A stretch of 64,000 bases of DNA from Archivesica marissinica. Its lineage: Eukaryota > Mollusca > Bivalvia > Venerida > Vesicomyidae. Location of the stretch: positions 31,229,225-31,293,224 of the forward strand of contig CM026400.1 in the NCBI GenBank assembly GCA_014843695.1, read 5' to 3'. Shown here piece by piece: positions 48,967 through 60,127 of the stretch. Both the position numbers and the translations under genes were made by a program. Within the stretch, counting starts at the first letter, position 1. Each line of letters begins with the position of its first letter. Below the pieces are notes generated by a model. It searched no databases. It saw nothing but the letters and a program-made list of their open reading frames with translations, and was not told the DNA's origin.

Positions 48967-49202
48967 CCCTTTCAACCCCACAGGCCTCTAAATAGGCTTA
49001 TGAAAAAGTGTAGATCCAGATGAGCCGGCTCGTGACGAGCCGTCTCATCAGGATCTGCACCTTTTTGCCAGTAATAATTATTAATTTTAGACAAAATTAC
49101 CCATCTTGATAAATGAACTGGTCCGAATGTAATTTTCTTATTCATTTATTGGTCTAAGAATATCATGGACCAGTCCATGTCAGTTACTTGGGGTTGAAAG
49201 GG
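48967..49202. mobile_element. piggyBac-type MITE P1 (TTAA flanks)
   Basis: The 236-bp element has ends CCCTTTCAACCCC and GGGGTTGAAAGGG and is flanked by TTAA at 48963-48966 and 49203-49206. Internally a palindrome-like GAGCCGGCTCGTGACGAGCC is present. TTAA duplication is characteristic of piggyBac and Kolobok-type transposition. Confidence 0.82.
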
Positions 49203-49210
49203 TTAAGTAA

Positions 49211-49322
49211 GATATAAGCCTCAAACGGATCCAATATGTAAATTATTGGTACTGTATTATGTGCTACACACCTCACACCACAGTCCAATATTTTACATAT
49301 TGGATCGTTTTTGGCTTATATC
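49211..49322. repeat. Fold-back hairpin
   Basis: GATATAAGCC at the left and GGCTTATATC at the right end continue inward as about 38-bp imperfect arms (CCAATATGTAAATTATTGG against CCAATATTTTACATATTGG). It lies between two TTAA-type MITEs. Confidence 0.7.
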
Positions 49323-49376
49323 CTATGCATACAATACACATTTGTGGGGGCAAAATTAAACAGCACAGACGTTTAA

Positions 49377-49607
49377 CCCTTTCCCTCATAGAAACACCTC
49401 TTGACGCCATTACCAATACAACATACATTGACAATGTAGGACCCAAACCAATGTTCATAATAAGGCCAGAATCTCATGTAGTCCCAGTAATATCTATGGA
49501 GGTGGGATAGATATGGCGACTACTTATCCACTGCATGATAGCTAAATAGCTGTCGTTTGTATGGAGATATAATAGTATATTAACCTAAATCTCTATGAAG
49601 GAAAGGG
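49377..49607. mobile_element. TTAA-flanked MITE P2
   Basis: The ends are CCCTTTCCCTCATAGA and, reverse strand, CCCTTTCCTTCATAGA. TTAA lies at 49373-49376 and 49608-49611. Confidence 0.8.
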
Positions 49608-50030
49608 TTAAAAATCAACCTTCATCAATTGATCAGTAACGTTTCAAGCGTAACTGCGTTTACCGGAATGTGAACGCAGTAGACTAGAAGGGGCTCGACA
49701 TGGCAGATGTATTAACAACGTAAATATTTGACATCAATCGCCAAAACAAACGAATCAAGTCTGTAAGTTTGTTATGGTTGATGGGGATGTAGCTGTCTTT
49801 GTTTCGTATTATTTGCAGACCGTTAACCGTTATAGATGCAATTTATTAACATAGGCTTGTAGACAATTGGTGATATACCTCAAACAGAGCCAAAGAAATT
49901 TTCTTAACAGTTATAGGATTGTGCGCTGGTCACCAAATCGGACATTAGGCTTTTTTTTACATACTAATGACCGCGTTTGCGCTTTCATCCACGCCAAAGC
50001 GAGTGATGAATATAAATTGTTGGATGTTGT

Positions 50031-50550
50031 TTCACAATCATTTACTTGAGCAAAGAAATAGTATTTTTGGTTCACAATCATTTACTTTAGCAAACAAATA
50101 GTATTTTTGGTTCACAATCATTTACTTTAGCAAACAAATAGTATGTTTGGTTCACAATCATTTACTTAAGCAAAGAAATAGTATTTTTGGTTCACAATCA
50201 TTTACTTTAGCAAAGAAATAGTATTTTTGTTTCACAATCATTTACTTAAGCAAAGAAATAGTATTTTTGGTTCACAATCATTTACTTAAGCAAAGAAATA
50301 GTATTTTTGGTTCACAATCATTTACTTTAGCAAAGAAATAGTATTTTTGGTTCACAATCATTTACTTAAGCAAAGAAATAGTATTTTTGGTTCACAATAA
50401 TTTACTTAAGCAAACAAATAGTATTTTTGGTTCACAATCATTTACTTAAGCAAACAAATAGTATTTTTGGTTCACAATCATTTACTTAAGCAAACAAATA
50501 GTATTTTTGGTTCACAATCATTTACTTAAGCAAACAAATAGTAGTTTTGG
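50031..50550. repeat. 40-bp minisatellite, 13 copies
   Basis: The unit is TTCACAATCATTTACTTAAG + CAAAGAAATAGTATTTTTGG. Confidence 0.92.
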
Positions 50551-51592
50551 TTTAGGCTGAAATGTGTTTTTATAAAAGAAAACTATGCAACCATGCACTA
50601 AATGGTGCATGCAAGCATTTGCGTTGATAACATTGCAATATGCAGCGGCTAAGGAACCACAACCGTAAACCAGTGAGAAATAAAATGTTATTCCACTGTT
50701 TAAAACCTGTGGCATAAAACATTTTATCTTTGTGTGTGTGTTTTGTCAAATACATGACTTCAAATATTTATCTGTGAACTACATGTATATGCCACTTAGT
50801 TGGCTCCAAGTTTGTCAAATTGGCTCCAGTTTTTTAAAATTGCCGACAAGTGACACAGACAAAAATTCAGACATAGTGAACCCTGTTGACGTGACCCTTT
50901 CAAAATTAGCACCCTGCCTCTTTTATGACCCACTCTGCCTCTTTTATGACCCACTCTGCCTCTTATGACCCACCCTGCCTCTTTTATGACACACCCTGCC
51001 TTTTTTCTGACCCACCCTGCCTCTTTTCTGCCCTTTTTTCCACTCTAGAATAAAGCCTATAAACCTCTACCTGTGTGCATTGTTGTTGTAATTTATTTAT
51101 CCATCGATCTAGCTTGACACAGGACAATAACACAGCTGCTAGTGCTGTCGTCTGAAATCTATGTAATTTATAATTATATTGCAATGATGTGACCCATTTC
51201 CACATGACTATCAACCCTCTAAACATCTTGTGGGTCAAATGTGTAGAAATCAATAACCCAGATGCGCGTGACGTCATCTGTAACATATACTATTGTCCCT
51301 AAGTCTAGAATACTAGCATAAATAAAGTGCACCATCGATTCCCTGTTTACAAATAAAGGGCAACCAGGCCGGTAGCCACACTGAGGCAAATGAGGCACTA
51401 GTCGCAAGTAACGACAGGTGTAGGAAAACTCTGATAAAACTGCCTTCAGAATGCAGTCAAACAGCCACAAAGTAATTCGGGAGGCGGGTTCGCCTCGGTT
51501 ATTTTCAGATACTGGCTACAGCACCGAGACTGTTCAATCCATACAAACTCTACGTGTGTACATTTGTTACATATCACATGTCATTTCATTAT

Positions 51593-51822
51593 CAGGGTTC
51601 CCTCTGTCTGCATTTTTTGTCACTCCTGCACAATTGAAAACAAAAATATATTTGAAAAGCTCGAAGCCAACTAAGAGCCATTTAGTTCACAGATAAATAT
51701 TTGAAGCCATGTATTTGACAAAAAAAAAAAAAAAGTTGCGCCAAATATTTTCGCCAATTCACAAAATTTAGCTCCAGTACTTGTCTTTTGGTGCCATTGG
51801 TGACCGACAGCGGGAACCCCTG
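51593..51822. mobile_element. MITE family with CAGGGTTCCC ends, best copy
   Basis: The ends CAGGGTTCCCTCTGTC and GACAGCGGGAACCCCTG are imperfect inverted repeats. It lies just upstream of the transmembrane exon. Confidence 0.7.
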
Positions 51823-51944
51823 ATAATAATAATCTTGTCTTGTCGGTAACTCAATTATAAAGTTATATTACACCAATATTGAGAAGATGTGACCATTGTA
51901 TGTACATGTATACACAGTATGTTTATGTTTTTCAATTTCCACAG

Positions 51945-52011
51945 CTGTGGTGTCGGCATGCAGTGTGGCTGGATTGGTGGGGCTCATTATGGCTGGAGTT
52001 TGCTGGTACAA
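51945..52011 (+). CDS. NPDC1-like membrane protein, exon 5: transmembrane segment
   Basis: This 67-bp exon enters in phase 1 and leaves in phase 2. The acceptor is CAATTTCCACAG and the donor is ACAA|GTAAGT. It encodes VVSACSVAGLVGLIMAGVCW followed by Y. Together with FVFI from exon 4 this makes a membrane helix of about 24 residues ending in CWY. NPDC1-family proteins have a single helix with a similar small-residue-rich core and a terminal CWx before a conserved cytoplasmic tail. No tail exon is seen to 64 kb, so the gene probably continues off the right edge. Protein seen here: about 183 residues. Confidence 0.68.
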
Positions 52012-52061
52012 GTAAGTCATTAGGAGTTTTACTAGAACGGAATGACAGGGCACGCTGCCCT

Positions 52062-52230
52062 GCCCATTTTGGCTCCACCCTTTTGCCCATTAGCCCCACC
52101 CATTTGCCCATTAGCCCTACCATTTTGCCCATTAGCCCCACCCATTTGCCCATTAGCCCCACCCATTTGCCCATTAGCCCTACCCATTTGCCCATTAGCC
52201 CCACCCATTTGCCCATTAGCCCTACCTAGC
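52062..52230. repeat. 21-bp minisatellite, about 8 copies
   Basis: The unit is CCATTAGCCCCACCCATTTG + C. It starts about 50 bp after the transmembrane exon. Confidence 0.9.
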
Positions 52231-52437
52231 CCTGTTTTTTTTGTGTGTTTTTTATACACGACTCAACAATTTCACCAATAGCATTACAGTTGCATCATGG
52301 GCAACCAGGGGCCGGTTTTCTAGAAGAAGCTTAAGTCAGTTATTATTTTCCCATTAAAGGCGTAATACCATTATTATATGTAGATAATCAATGCGCAAGA
52401 GGTAAATTTCTGACTGACCTAAGATCCTTTGTTAGTT

Positions 52438-52672
52438 GTCAAGGCATCTAGGGCTCAAGCTATCATGGCAACCAGGGATCGAGATGTCGTGGCAATCAGG
52501 GCTCAATATGTCAATGCATCTAGGGTTCAAGCTGTCATTGCAACCAGTGCTCAAGCTGTCATGGCAACCAGGGCTCAAGCTATCATGGCAACTTGGGCTC
52601 AAGCTGTCATGGCAACTGGATCATGCTGTCATGGCATCCAGGTCTCAAACCATCATGGCAACTGACACTCAT
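52438..52672. repeat. 24-bp degenerate minisatellite
   Basis: The unit is close to GCTCAAGCTGTCATGGCAAC + CAGG, about 10 diverged copies. Confidence 0.82.
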
Positions 52673-52816
52673 ACTTGATTTACAGTATTTAATTGAATAA
52701 CAAGATACGGGGACCTGTAAATTATGTTGCTACTGTATAAAGACAACTTAGCTGCCCAATATCGCTGTATATTTGTTGTTTTAATGGCTTACACACATGT
52801 GTTAACCTTTAAGAAC

Positions 52817-53055
52817 CAGGGTTCCCTCTGTCTGAATGTTTGTCTGCCCCACTTCTGTCGCCAATTGAAAAGCACTGGAGCCAATTTAAAAAACTTCGAG
52901 CCAACTAAGAGCCATATCACAATACATATTTGAAGCCGTATTTGACAAAACATGTGCCAAAAAAAAACAATTAAAAAAAACCCACAAAAAGTTCACAAAA
53001 TTTAGCGCCAATATTTGTTTTTTGTAGCCATTGGCAACCGGCAGCATGAACCATG
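52817..53055. mobile_element. MITE family with CAGGGTTCCC ends, right end decayed
   Basis: The left end CAGGGTTCCCTCTGTCTG is intact. The interior matches 51593-51822, and the right end reads CGGCAGCATGAACCATG. Confidence 0.65.
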
Positions 53056-53529
53056 AGGACATGGCCAATGTAGTTCATGTCCGATGTAAACTATTAACCC
53101 GCGATTCATGGCTTATATTTACATTAATTATTCGTTTCAATGACACAAAGAAAATACAGCACACTTTGCATTTAAATTGTTTTTAGTCCAGATTTGCAAC
53201 TTACTGTGTGCCTGAACAGGTAAATAGATTATCCTTTGGAACAGTGTAAACTATAAGACATGCCTTTTCTCGTGACGAACGTTGCCTAATAATGCGAATG
53301 CGCATGCCCGTAGCTTCGAGTATGCATGTCAGCTTAGTTGGAAACCCTCATACAAAATTGTATACAATCAGGGCACATACTTCATCGAAGGAAATGCAAT
53401 AGCGATGTAAATATTGGTGAGTAAACCGACTGTATATGAATGTGAACTGATAACAGTCTCTAACATATAAAGGGGACATATCCGTACCTTTTTGTACACC
53501 CGTTTGGAAAACCGGTCGTATTTTGCATT

Positions 53530-54995
53530 AAAGCGGGCGGGTGTGGTACATGTGGCGGGCGGATGGTACATGTGTCGGGCTGGTAGTACATGTGGCTGGT
53601 GGGTGGTACATATGGCGGGTGGATGGTACATGTGGCAGGTGGATGGTACATGTGGCGGGCTCATGGTACACGTGGTGTGCGGGTGGTACATGTGGTAGGT
53701 GGAGGTACATGTGGTGGGTTTGTGGTACATGTGGTGGGTGGAGGTACATGTGGTAGGCGGATGGTACATGTGGTGGGTTGGTGGTACATGTGGTGGGTTG
53801 GAGGTACATGTGGTGGGTTGGTGGTACATATGGTGGGTTAGTGGTACATGTGGTGGGTTGGTGGTACATATGGTGGGTTAGTGGTACATGTGGTGGGTTA
53901 GTGGTACATGTGGTGGGTTAGTGGTACATGTGTGGGTTGGTGGTACATGTGGTTGGTGGTACATGTGGTGGGTTGGTGGTACATGTGGCAGGTGGGTGGT
54001 ACATGTGGTGGTTGGTGGTACATGTTTTGGGTTGGTGGTACATGTGGCCGGTGGGTGGTACATGTGGTGGGTTGGTGGTACATGTGGTGGGTTGGTGGTA
54101 CATGTGGTGGGTTGGTGGTACATGTGGCCGTGGGTGGTACATGTGGTGGGTGGGGGTACATGTGGTGGGTGGGGGTACATGTGGTGGGTTGGTGGTACAT
54201 GTGGTGGGGTTGGTGGTACATGTGGTGGGTTGGTGGTACATGTGGTGGGTTGGTGGTACATGTGGTGGGTTGGTGGTACATGTGGTGGGTTGGTGGTACA
54301 TGTGGTGGGTTGGTGGTACATGTGGTTGGTGGTACATGTGGCAGGCGGGTGGTACATGTGGTGGTTAGTGGTACATGTGGCAGGTGGTGGTACATGTGGT
54401 GTTTTGTTTGTGGTGGTGGTACATGTGGTGGGTGGTACATGTGGTGGGTGGTGGTACAAATGTGGTGGGTTGGTGGTACATGTGTGGGTTGGTGGTACAT
54501 GTGTGGTTGGTGGTACATGTGGGTGGGGTGGTACATGTGGTGGGTTGGTGGTACATGTGGTGGTTTGTTGGTACATGTGGTGGGTTGGTGGTACATGTGG
54601 GGGGGTTTGGTGGTACATGTGGTGGGTTGGTGGTACATGTGGTGGTTGGTGGTACATGTGGTGGGTTGGTGGTACATGTGGTGGGTTGGTGGTACATGTG
54701 GTGGGTTGGTGGTACATGTGGGTTGGTGGTACATGTGGTGGGTTGGTGGTACATGTGGGTTGGTGGTACATGTGGTGGGTTGGTGGTACATGTGGTGGGT
54801 TGGTCGTACATGTGGTGGGTGGGTGGTACATGTGGTGGGTTGGTGGTACATGTGGTGGGTGGGTGGTACATGTGGTGGGTTGGTGGTACATGTGGTGGGT
54901 GGGTGGTACATGTGGTGGGTTGGTGGTACATGTGGCAGGTGGGTGGTACATGTGGTGAGTTGGTGGTACATATGGCAAGCGGGTGGTACATTTTA
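53530..54995. repeat. 20-bp GT-rich minisatellite
   Basis: The unit is TGGTGGGTTGGTGGTACATG, about 72 copies. Edges are more diverged (53530-53830), and many one- to four-base deletions occur in 53930-54790. Confidence 0.93.
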
Positions 54996-54999
54996 CAGA

Positions 55000-55790
55000 T
55001 GGTGGGGCTTCTGCATCTACAGTGACGTCCGCTCTCTAACTGGAACAGTTTTTAACCAATCTTCACCAAACTTGCATACAATGTTTATTTGGCATACAGC
55101 TGGATTACCCCCCATCACTCAGTAATTATGTCCCTTGAAGTGTCCAAAATTTGCACTGTGTCCACTATCTTTTCTCAAACAGTGACTTTTAGGTTTTGCA
55201 ATGCCTGCTAGTTTCACTATCTCAATATTTGTTGTCCATATAATAACCAAAGTTCTACACAATTGTCAAGAGTTTGGAATGGATTATGATCATTGGGAGT
55301 TTTAATAACGTTATCTTTTTAAACATTGTCGATGTATTCTAAAACCCTTTTTCATGAATGTTTATATACCGTAACAATTTATCCGTCAAGCATGGGAGTG
55401 TCACATTTAAGATGGACACCTTTTATGGCATCCATGAATCAGATGCAAGAATATTGAAATAAGAAATATTTGTAACTGTCAGCACAAAGTCATATTAAAT
55501 AGATAAGAATTATAATTATATGTTCATTAAGTACTATGTATAGTGTTAACATGTGACAATTATGTTGTGTATGCTATAAAAGGAAAAATAAATTTAAAAA
55601 AGAATTTGGAATGCATGTTTACCACACCAAGAGAAAGAATGATACTGCTTTTCACAAACTCCATTTGAGTTATCTCCTCCTGGTAATTGGAGCTGATTTT
55701 CACTATACTAATGCATTATGGTATCCATGTGCTGAAGTTATACAACAGATCGAAACCAAATTTAGTGTGCATATTTAACACTACAAGAGT
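55000..55790. other. No feature recognised
   Basis: Unique-looking AT-rich DNA after the 20-bp array. No exon with a matching phase-2 acceptor for the NPDC1-like gene was found. Confidence 0.4.
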
Positions 55791-55792
55791 CC

Positions 55793-56055
55793 GTCTCTGT
55801 GGTCGAGTGGTTAAGGTCTCTGACTTGTATACCACTGTAAGCTATCATCACTGATGGTCACGGGTTCGAGCCACGCTCAGGCCGTGTCTCATTTATATGA
55901 AAAAGTTGGCAGTTTCTTACGGAGGTTGGTGCACCCAAGTACTGGTTAACCGCTGGAGCCTGCCCAGGAAAGGTGTTGTTAGGTAAACTGCCCGCCGGCG
56001 ATATAGCCCGAAATGGTGCTGATGCAGGCGTAAAACCCGAAATATAATAAAATAT
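55793..56055 (+). mobile_element. SINE family C (type II tRNA-like head)
   Basis: The A box region is TGGTCGAGTGGTTAAGG and the B box is CGGGTTCGAGCC. They are separated by a long variable-arm-like insert, as in Ser/Leu tRNAs. The body continues GTGTCTCATTTATATGAAAA and ends in an AATATAATAAAATATAA tail. Confidence 0.72.
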
Positions 56056-56144
56056 AACATAATTAACACTACAATGAAGAACCCATTTTACGGGCGTATA
56101 TTGTATAAATTTGAAAATGAAGTGTAGTTGTATTGTATCAAATA

Positions 56145-56332
56145 CAGTCTACATCCGTTATGTCAAAGTCAATTATGTCGAATACTCCGGTTATATCGGA
56201 GTCGGATCAAAGTCCCATTTCAGACACTTATCATTTTACATACATGTATAACTGGCTCCGTTTATATCGAATTTCGTTAAGTCGAAGCATTTTGTTTGAT
56301 CCGACGTAATTGCACATAACGGATGTAGACTG
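56145..56332. mobile_element. MITE with CAGTCTACATCCGTTATG ends
   Basis: An 18-bp perfect terminal inverted repeat is flanked by TA at 56143-56144 and 56333-56334. The 188-bp element has no coding capacity. Confidence 0.82.
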
Positions 56333-56399
56333 TATCATCTATCTATACCCTAACTAGGACTAGCCTATTCCACACATGCTATCTTTACCCATTGCTACA

Positions 56400-57031
56400 T
56401 AGGTAGGAGTCTCTCGACTCCATGACCAATACCACATACAATGACAGTGTGATAGCCAAACCAACATTCTTAATAAAGGCCAGAACCTCACAAAGCTTCA
56501 GTAGTGCTTATGGAGGTGGGGTACCGTACTTACTCTCCTATAAGACGTGGTTTTTATCACCAGATTATTGTCTCAAAGTGGCTTTCTGTCCTATAAGCGA
56601 GTGATAAAAATTTAAAATCAGTTTGTTCCAACTCAATAATTGATGACCTTTAAAATAACTAGAAGGCTGTAACGAATGCATAGACTTTCATAGCTCTGTC
56701 TGTAAACTGAACTTGTCAATAGCATTTTAGCAAATTAATTTATTGTTGTGCATAGGTACATTTTTTATGATTCGACATAATTTACAGTGCTTTACAGTAC
56801 AATTTGTTTGATCTTTACTTCTGAGTGGTTTCCATTTTCTCAACTCTAGTCTTATACTATACTCGGGCCTATGCAAAATACCACTGATTTAAGACCAAAG
56901 TTGGGAGTCGTCTTATAGGCTAGTAAATACGGTAGATATGCTGTTTGCTTATCCAGTGATTGATAGCTAAATGGCTGTGTATGCATGGAGATATAGTAGT
57001 GTTTTAGCTTAAATCTATATGTATTGAAGGA
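56400..57031. mobile_element. TTAA-type MITE P2, split by a nested MITE
   Basis: The sequence on both sides of the 56524-56932 element aligns to consecutive parts of 49377-49607. The ends are eroded; the right TTAA is near 57032. Confidence 0.72.
56524..56932. mobile_element. TA-flanked MITE inserted in a TTAA-type element
   Basis: The ends are CCGTACTTACTCTCCTATAA and, on the reverse strand, CCGTATTTACTAGCCTATAA, followed on both sides by GACG. TA duplications lie at 56522-56523 and 56933-56934. The empty site is preserved in the relative at 49377-49607 (TA at 49508-49509). Related end sequences occur singly near 4505-4540 and 47873. Confidence 0.8.
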
Positions 57032-57107
57032 TTAATACGATAAAACAAAATAAATAAATATTTACAAAACTCGTGCTTGGATTCATATAGTTGCCCTCTA
57101 AATGATC

Positions 57108-57274
57108 CCTAGGTCACCTCTGTTAAGAAGCAGGCATCATGAATTAGGCAGCCAGTTAGAACATTCCTAATGTGGCTATTTATTCAACAATTAAACCACA
57201 ATTGAGGAGCCACCTTGCCTATACAGCCAGCGTTCATCACTCTCTTGGCTGGCTGCTTAAGACAGGTTTGACTG
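57108..57274. mobile_element. Tc1/mariner-type MITE, left end eroded
   Basis: The right end ACAGGTTTGACTG is followed by TA. The left end is unrecognisable, but internal GGCAGCC and GGCTGGCTGCTTAAG motifs match the family. Confidence 0.6.
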
Positions 57275-57329
57275 TACACCGAAATTCATTCTAATAATCA
57301 TATTTTATTGCTCGATTCGTTTTACATTA

Positions 57330-57490
57330 CAGTCAAACCTGTGTTAGTTGTCACCTCTATTAAGCAGCCAACCTGTATTAAGCAGCCAGTTTCTAGATTA
57401 CCAATTTGATGTTTTATTATACATTTGACCTCTATTAAGCAGCCACTTTGTGTGCTTCCCGTGGCTGGCTGCTTACGGCAGGTTTGACTG
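57330..57490. mobile_element. Tc1/mariner-type MITE, complete copy
   Basis: It begins CAGTCAAACCTG and ends with the exact reverse complement, with TA at 57328-57329 and 57491-57492. Confidence 0.82.
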
Positions 57491-57492
57491 TA

Positions 57493-57774
57493 GATAATTA
57501 TAATACAAAACATGACAATTTAAAGAAGGTACCGGTAACTAAGGAAGTGATGTAGCACAGTTCTACAACGAGCCCACAAGTTATTGTCCATAAATTATAC
57601 TGAAATAGTCTGAAGAAGACAATAAACAAGTGCATTCCGGCTCAGATACGTCGGTAAAATAATGTATGATGTCGTCTAAAGATGACACACTTGTGCCAAT
57701 TAACATTTTGAAGCTTATAATAAAAAGAAAATAAGTTATGAGTATGATCGAATTATATGTCACTGAACATAATT
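57493..57774. other. No feature recognised
   Basis: AT-rich DNA before the 79-bp satellite. The open frame on the minus strand has no recognisable domain. Confidence 0.35.
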
Positions 57775-58310
57775 TATCTAATTTAGCATTATGCATAATG
57801 CTTCCGGAGAAATCTAAATAAATAGTTCTAATGCATTGAAATATTCTCTGATTCATCTAATGTAGCATTATGCATAATGTGTCCGCAGAAATCCAAATAA
57901 ATAGTTCTAATGCATTGAAATATTCTCTGATTCATCTAATGTAGCATTATGCATAATGTGTCCGCAGAAATCCAAATAAATAGTTCTAATGCATTGAAAT
58001 ATTCTCTGACTCATCTAATGTAGCATTATACTTCCAGAGAAATCCAAATAAATAGTTCTAATGCATTGAAATATTCTCTGATTCATCTAATGTAGCATTA
58101 TGCATAATGTGTCCGCAGAAATCCAAATAAATAGTTCTAATGCATTGAAATATTCTCTGATTCATCTAATGTAGCATTATGCATAATGTGTCCGCAGAAA
58201 TCCAAATAAATAGTTCTAATGCATTGAAATATTCTCTGACTCATCTAATGTAGCATTATACTTCCAGAGAAATCCAAATAAATAGTTCTAATGCATTGAA
58301 ATATTCTCTG
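57775..58310. repeat. 79-bp satellite with a palindrome, 7 copies
   Basis: The unit contains AATAAATAGTTCTAATGCAT and the 14-bp palindrome CATTATGCATAATG. A shorter variant (CATTATACTTCCAGAG) occurs in the third position twice, giving a three-unit higher-order repeat. Confidence 0.88.
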
Positions 58311-58453
58311 AATATAAATTGCCTAAAGATTTACATAATGGGAAATGTCAGAAACCATCTCCCATATCATATCTGACAAGAAGTCATTTGCATGTGTTTG
58401 AATACTGTAACAAGATATGAGCACAGTTGTTGGAACAAATGAAGGAAATACAG

Positions 58454-58678
58454 TGATAGCGCAGTGGATGCGCGTTCGCTTCAGGTGCGAAAGGTCCGGA
58501 GTTCGAGCCCCGCTGGAGCCGTTATGATTGTGCCCTTAGGCAAGGCATTTAAATTCCACATTGCCTCTTCTCTCTCCTTCATGGCGATGGATTCCATCAG
58601 GAATGAGGTCTCGAGAGTGATTAATATAAGTTGAAAGAACTTGTTTCGCAATCGAGCTAAAATAAATTTGTATAAACT
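58454..58678 (+). mobile_element. SINE family A with 12-bp target duplication
   Basis: This is the best family A copy. The A box is GATAGCGCAGTGGATGCG and the B box is GAGTTCGAGCC. AAGGAAATACAG flanks it at 58442-58453 and 58679-58690. Confidence 0.85.
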
Positions 58679-58690
58679 AAGGAAATACAG

Positions 58691-58985
58691 TCGTGTTTTT
58701 ACGTTTATTTATTGTCGCTACCAGTTGCCCATATGAGCGACGCTTCCTGAAGAGATTAGTGATTTTTAGATTTTTGGAGGATAGTGCAATGATACAGACA
58801 GAGACCCATTCCAGAATCTCCTCTAGTTCTTTTACGTGCACGGTGTATAGCACCGACACAAGACTTCGGTTTAAAGTCCCATCTGAAAGACTGTTAATGT
58901 TATTAGGGTCAGACGGGGATCGATCCCTGGATTCCCAGTCCATCGTGTTAACCACTGGAGTGACTGGACTACGTATCCGCCTGTA
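58691..58985 (-). mobile_element. SINE family B, inserted at the same target as its neighbour
   Basis: Minus-strand full-length copy. GAAATACAG flanks it at 58682-58690 and 58986-58994. The left repeat is also the right target duplication of the SINE at 58454. Confidence 0.8.
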
Positions 58986-59034
58986 GAAATACAGTAAAGT
59001 CCTTCTTAACCCTTTATAATGCATACCAGAAGAG

Positions 59035-59578
59035 GCCAATGAGAAACATTAGTCAGTTACTGCCCCTAAATATTCATAAAGTAGATTGGTCCTTTTAATT
59101 GGTTTCCTCTGTTTTTATCGTTGTTTCCTTTGCACAATTTTCATCCTTTTTCTCATCCTATGATTGTTAAATGATTAACCCATTCAACACCAAGTAACTG
59201 ACATGGACTGGTCCATGATATTTTTAGACCAATAAATTAATAACAAAATTACATTTGGATCAGTTCATTTATCAAAATGGGTAATTTTATTTCTAAAAAT
59301 AGTTATATTACTTGAAAAAAGTGCAGATCCTGATGAGACGGCTCGTCACGAGCCGGCTCATCTGGATCTACACTTTTTTGTAAGCCTATTTAGAGGTCTG
59401 TGGTGTTGAAAGGGTTAAATCTCGATAGATATCCGATAGTATACACAATGGATACTTTACTGAAAGAATTTGTTATCAATTAATTAACATGATTTTGATT
59501 AATTACATTTATCCTACCACAACATCTTGTTAGAGAACAACAGTAAAAACAAAGGATTACAACTAAAAGGACTAACAT
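59035..59578 (+). repeat. Dispersed repeat H, carrying a nested MITE
   Basis: It aligns to 5583-5905 on both sides of the P1 element at 59179-59414. Only one 45-bp unit is present here. Confidence 0.65.
59179..59414. mobile_element. piggyBac-type MITE P1, second complete copy
   Basis: It is also exactly 236 bp, reverse orientation relative to 48967, with TTAA at 59175-59178 and 59415-59418. It lies inside dispersed repeat H, whose copy at 5583 lacks it. Confidence 0.82.
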
Positions 59579-59620
59579 TTCGGGATGAATTGGGACTTTT
59601 ATCTCCGAAGGGAAGTAATT

Positions 59621-59850
59621 AGTTTATACAAATTTATTTTAGCTCGATTGCGAAACAAGTTATGTCAACTTATATTAATCACTCTCGAGACCTCATTCCT
59701 GATGGAATCCATCGCCACGAGGGAGAGAGAAGAGGCAATGTGGAATTTAAATGCCTTGCCTAAGGGCACAATCGTAACGACTCCAGCGGGGCTCAAACTC
59801 CAGATCTTTCGCACCTGAAGCGAACGCGCATCCATTGCGCTATCACGACT
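59621..59850 (-). mobile_element. SINE family A with 13-bp target duplication
   Basis: This full-length copy is flanked by AAGGGAAGTAATT at 59608-59620 and 59851-59863. It sits at the end of dispersed repeat H. Confidence 0.85.
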
Positions 59851-60127
59851 AAGGGAAGTAATTGAAAAACCAGCAATGTCTCTCATAACTCATTTTATCT
59901 TCATGGTGTACGGCCACGTCTGATCAGGATCCATGTTGTTTGCTATTCAGCCAAGTGTTTTAGCTCCACTATCCGACTAGCTTTATGTTAGGTGACTGAT
60001 AGGCTATTCGAAACGTTCAACCGTACTCGGTCAGCTAACAAAGCGAGCTATACATGTATACATGTTTGTAAAGGTCTGAAGTTTTGCCACACATACCGGT
60101 AAGGCATAAATGGGTATAAATTGTTGT

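Noticed and set aside
53878..54978. Pro/Thr/His-rich proteins on the minus strand of the 20-bp array
   Set aside because: They are repeat translations; several overlapping frames are open and there is no start or splice context.
55793..55880. tRNA-Ser/Leu gene
   Set aside because: A type II-like head is present, but it is the start of a SINE with a second copy at 3890-4085.
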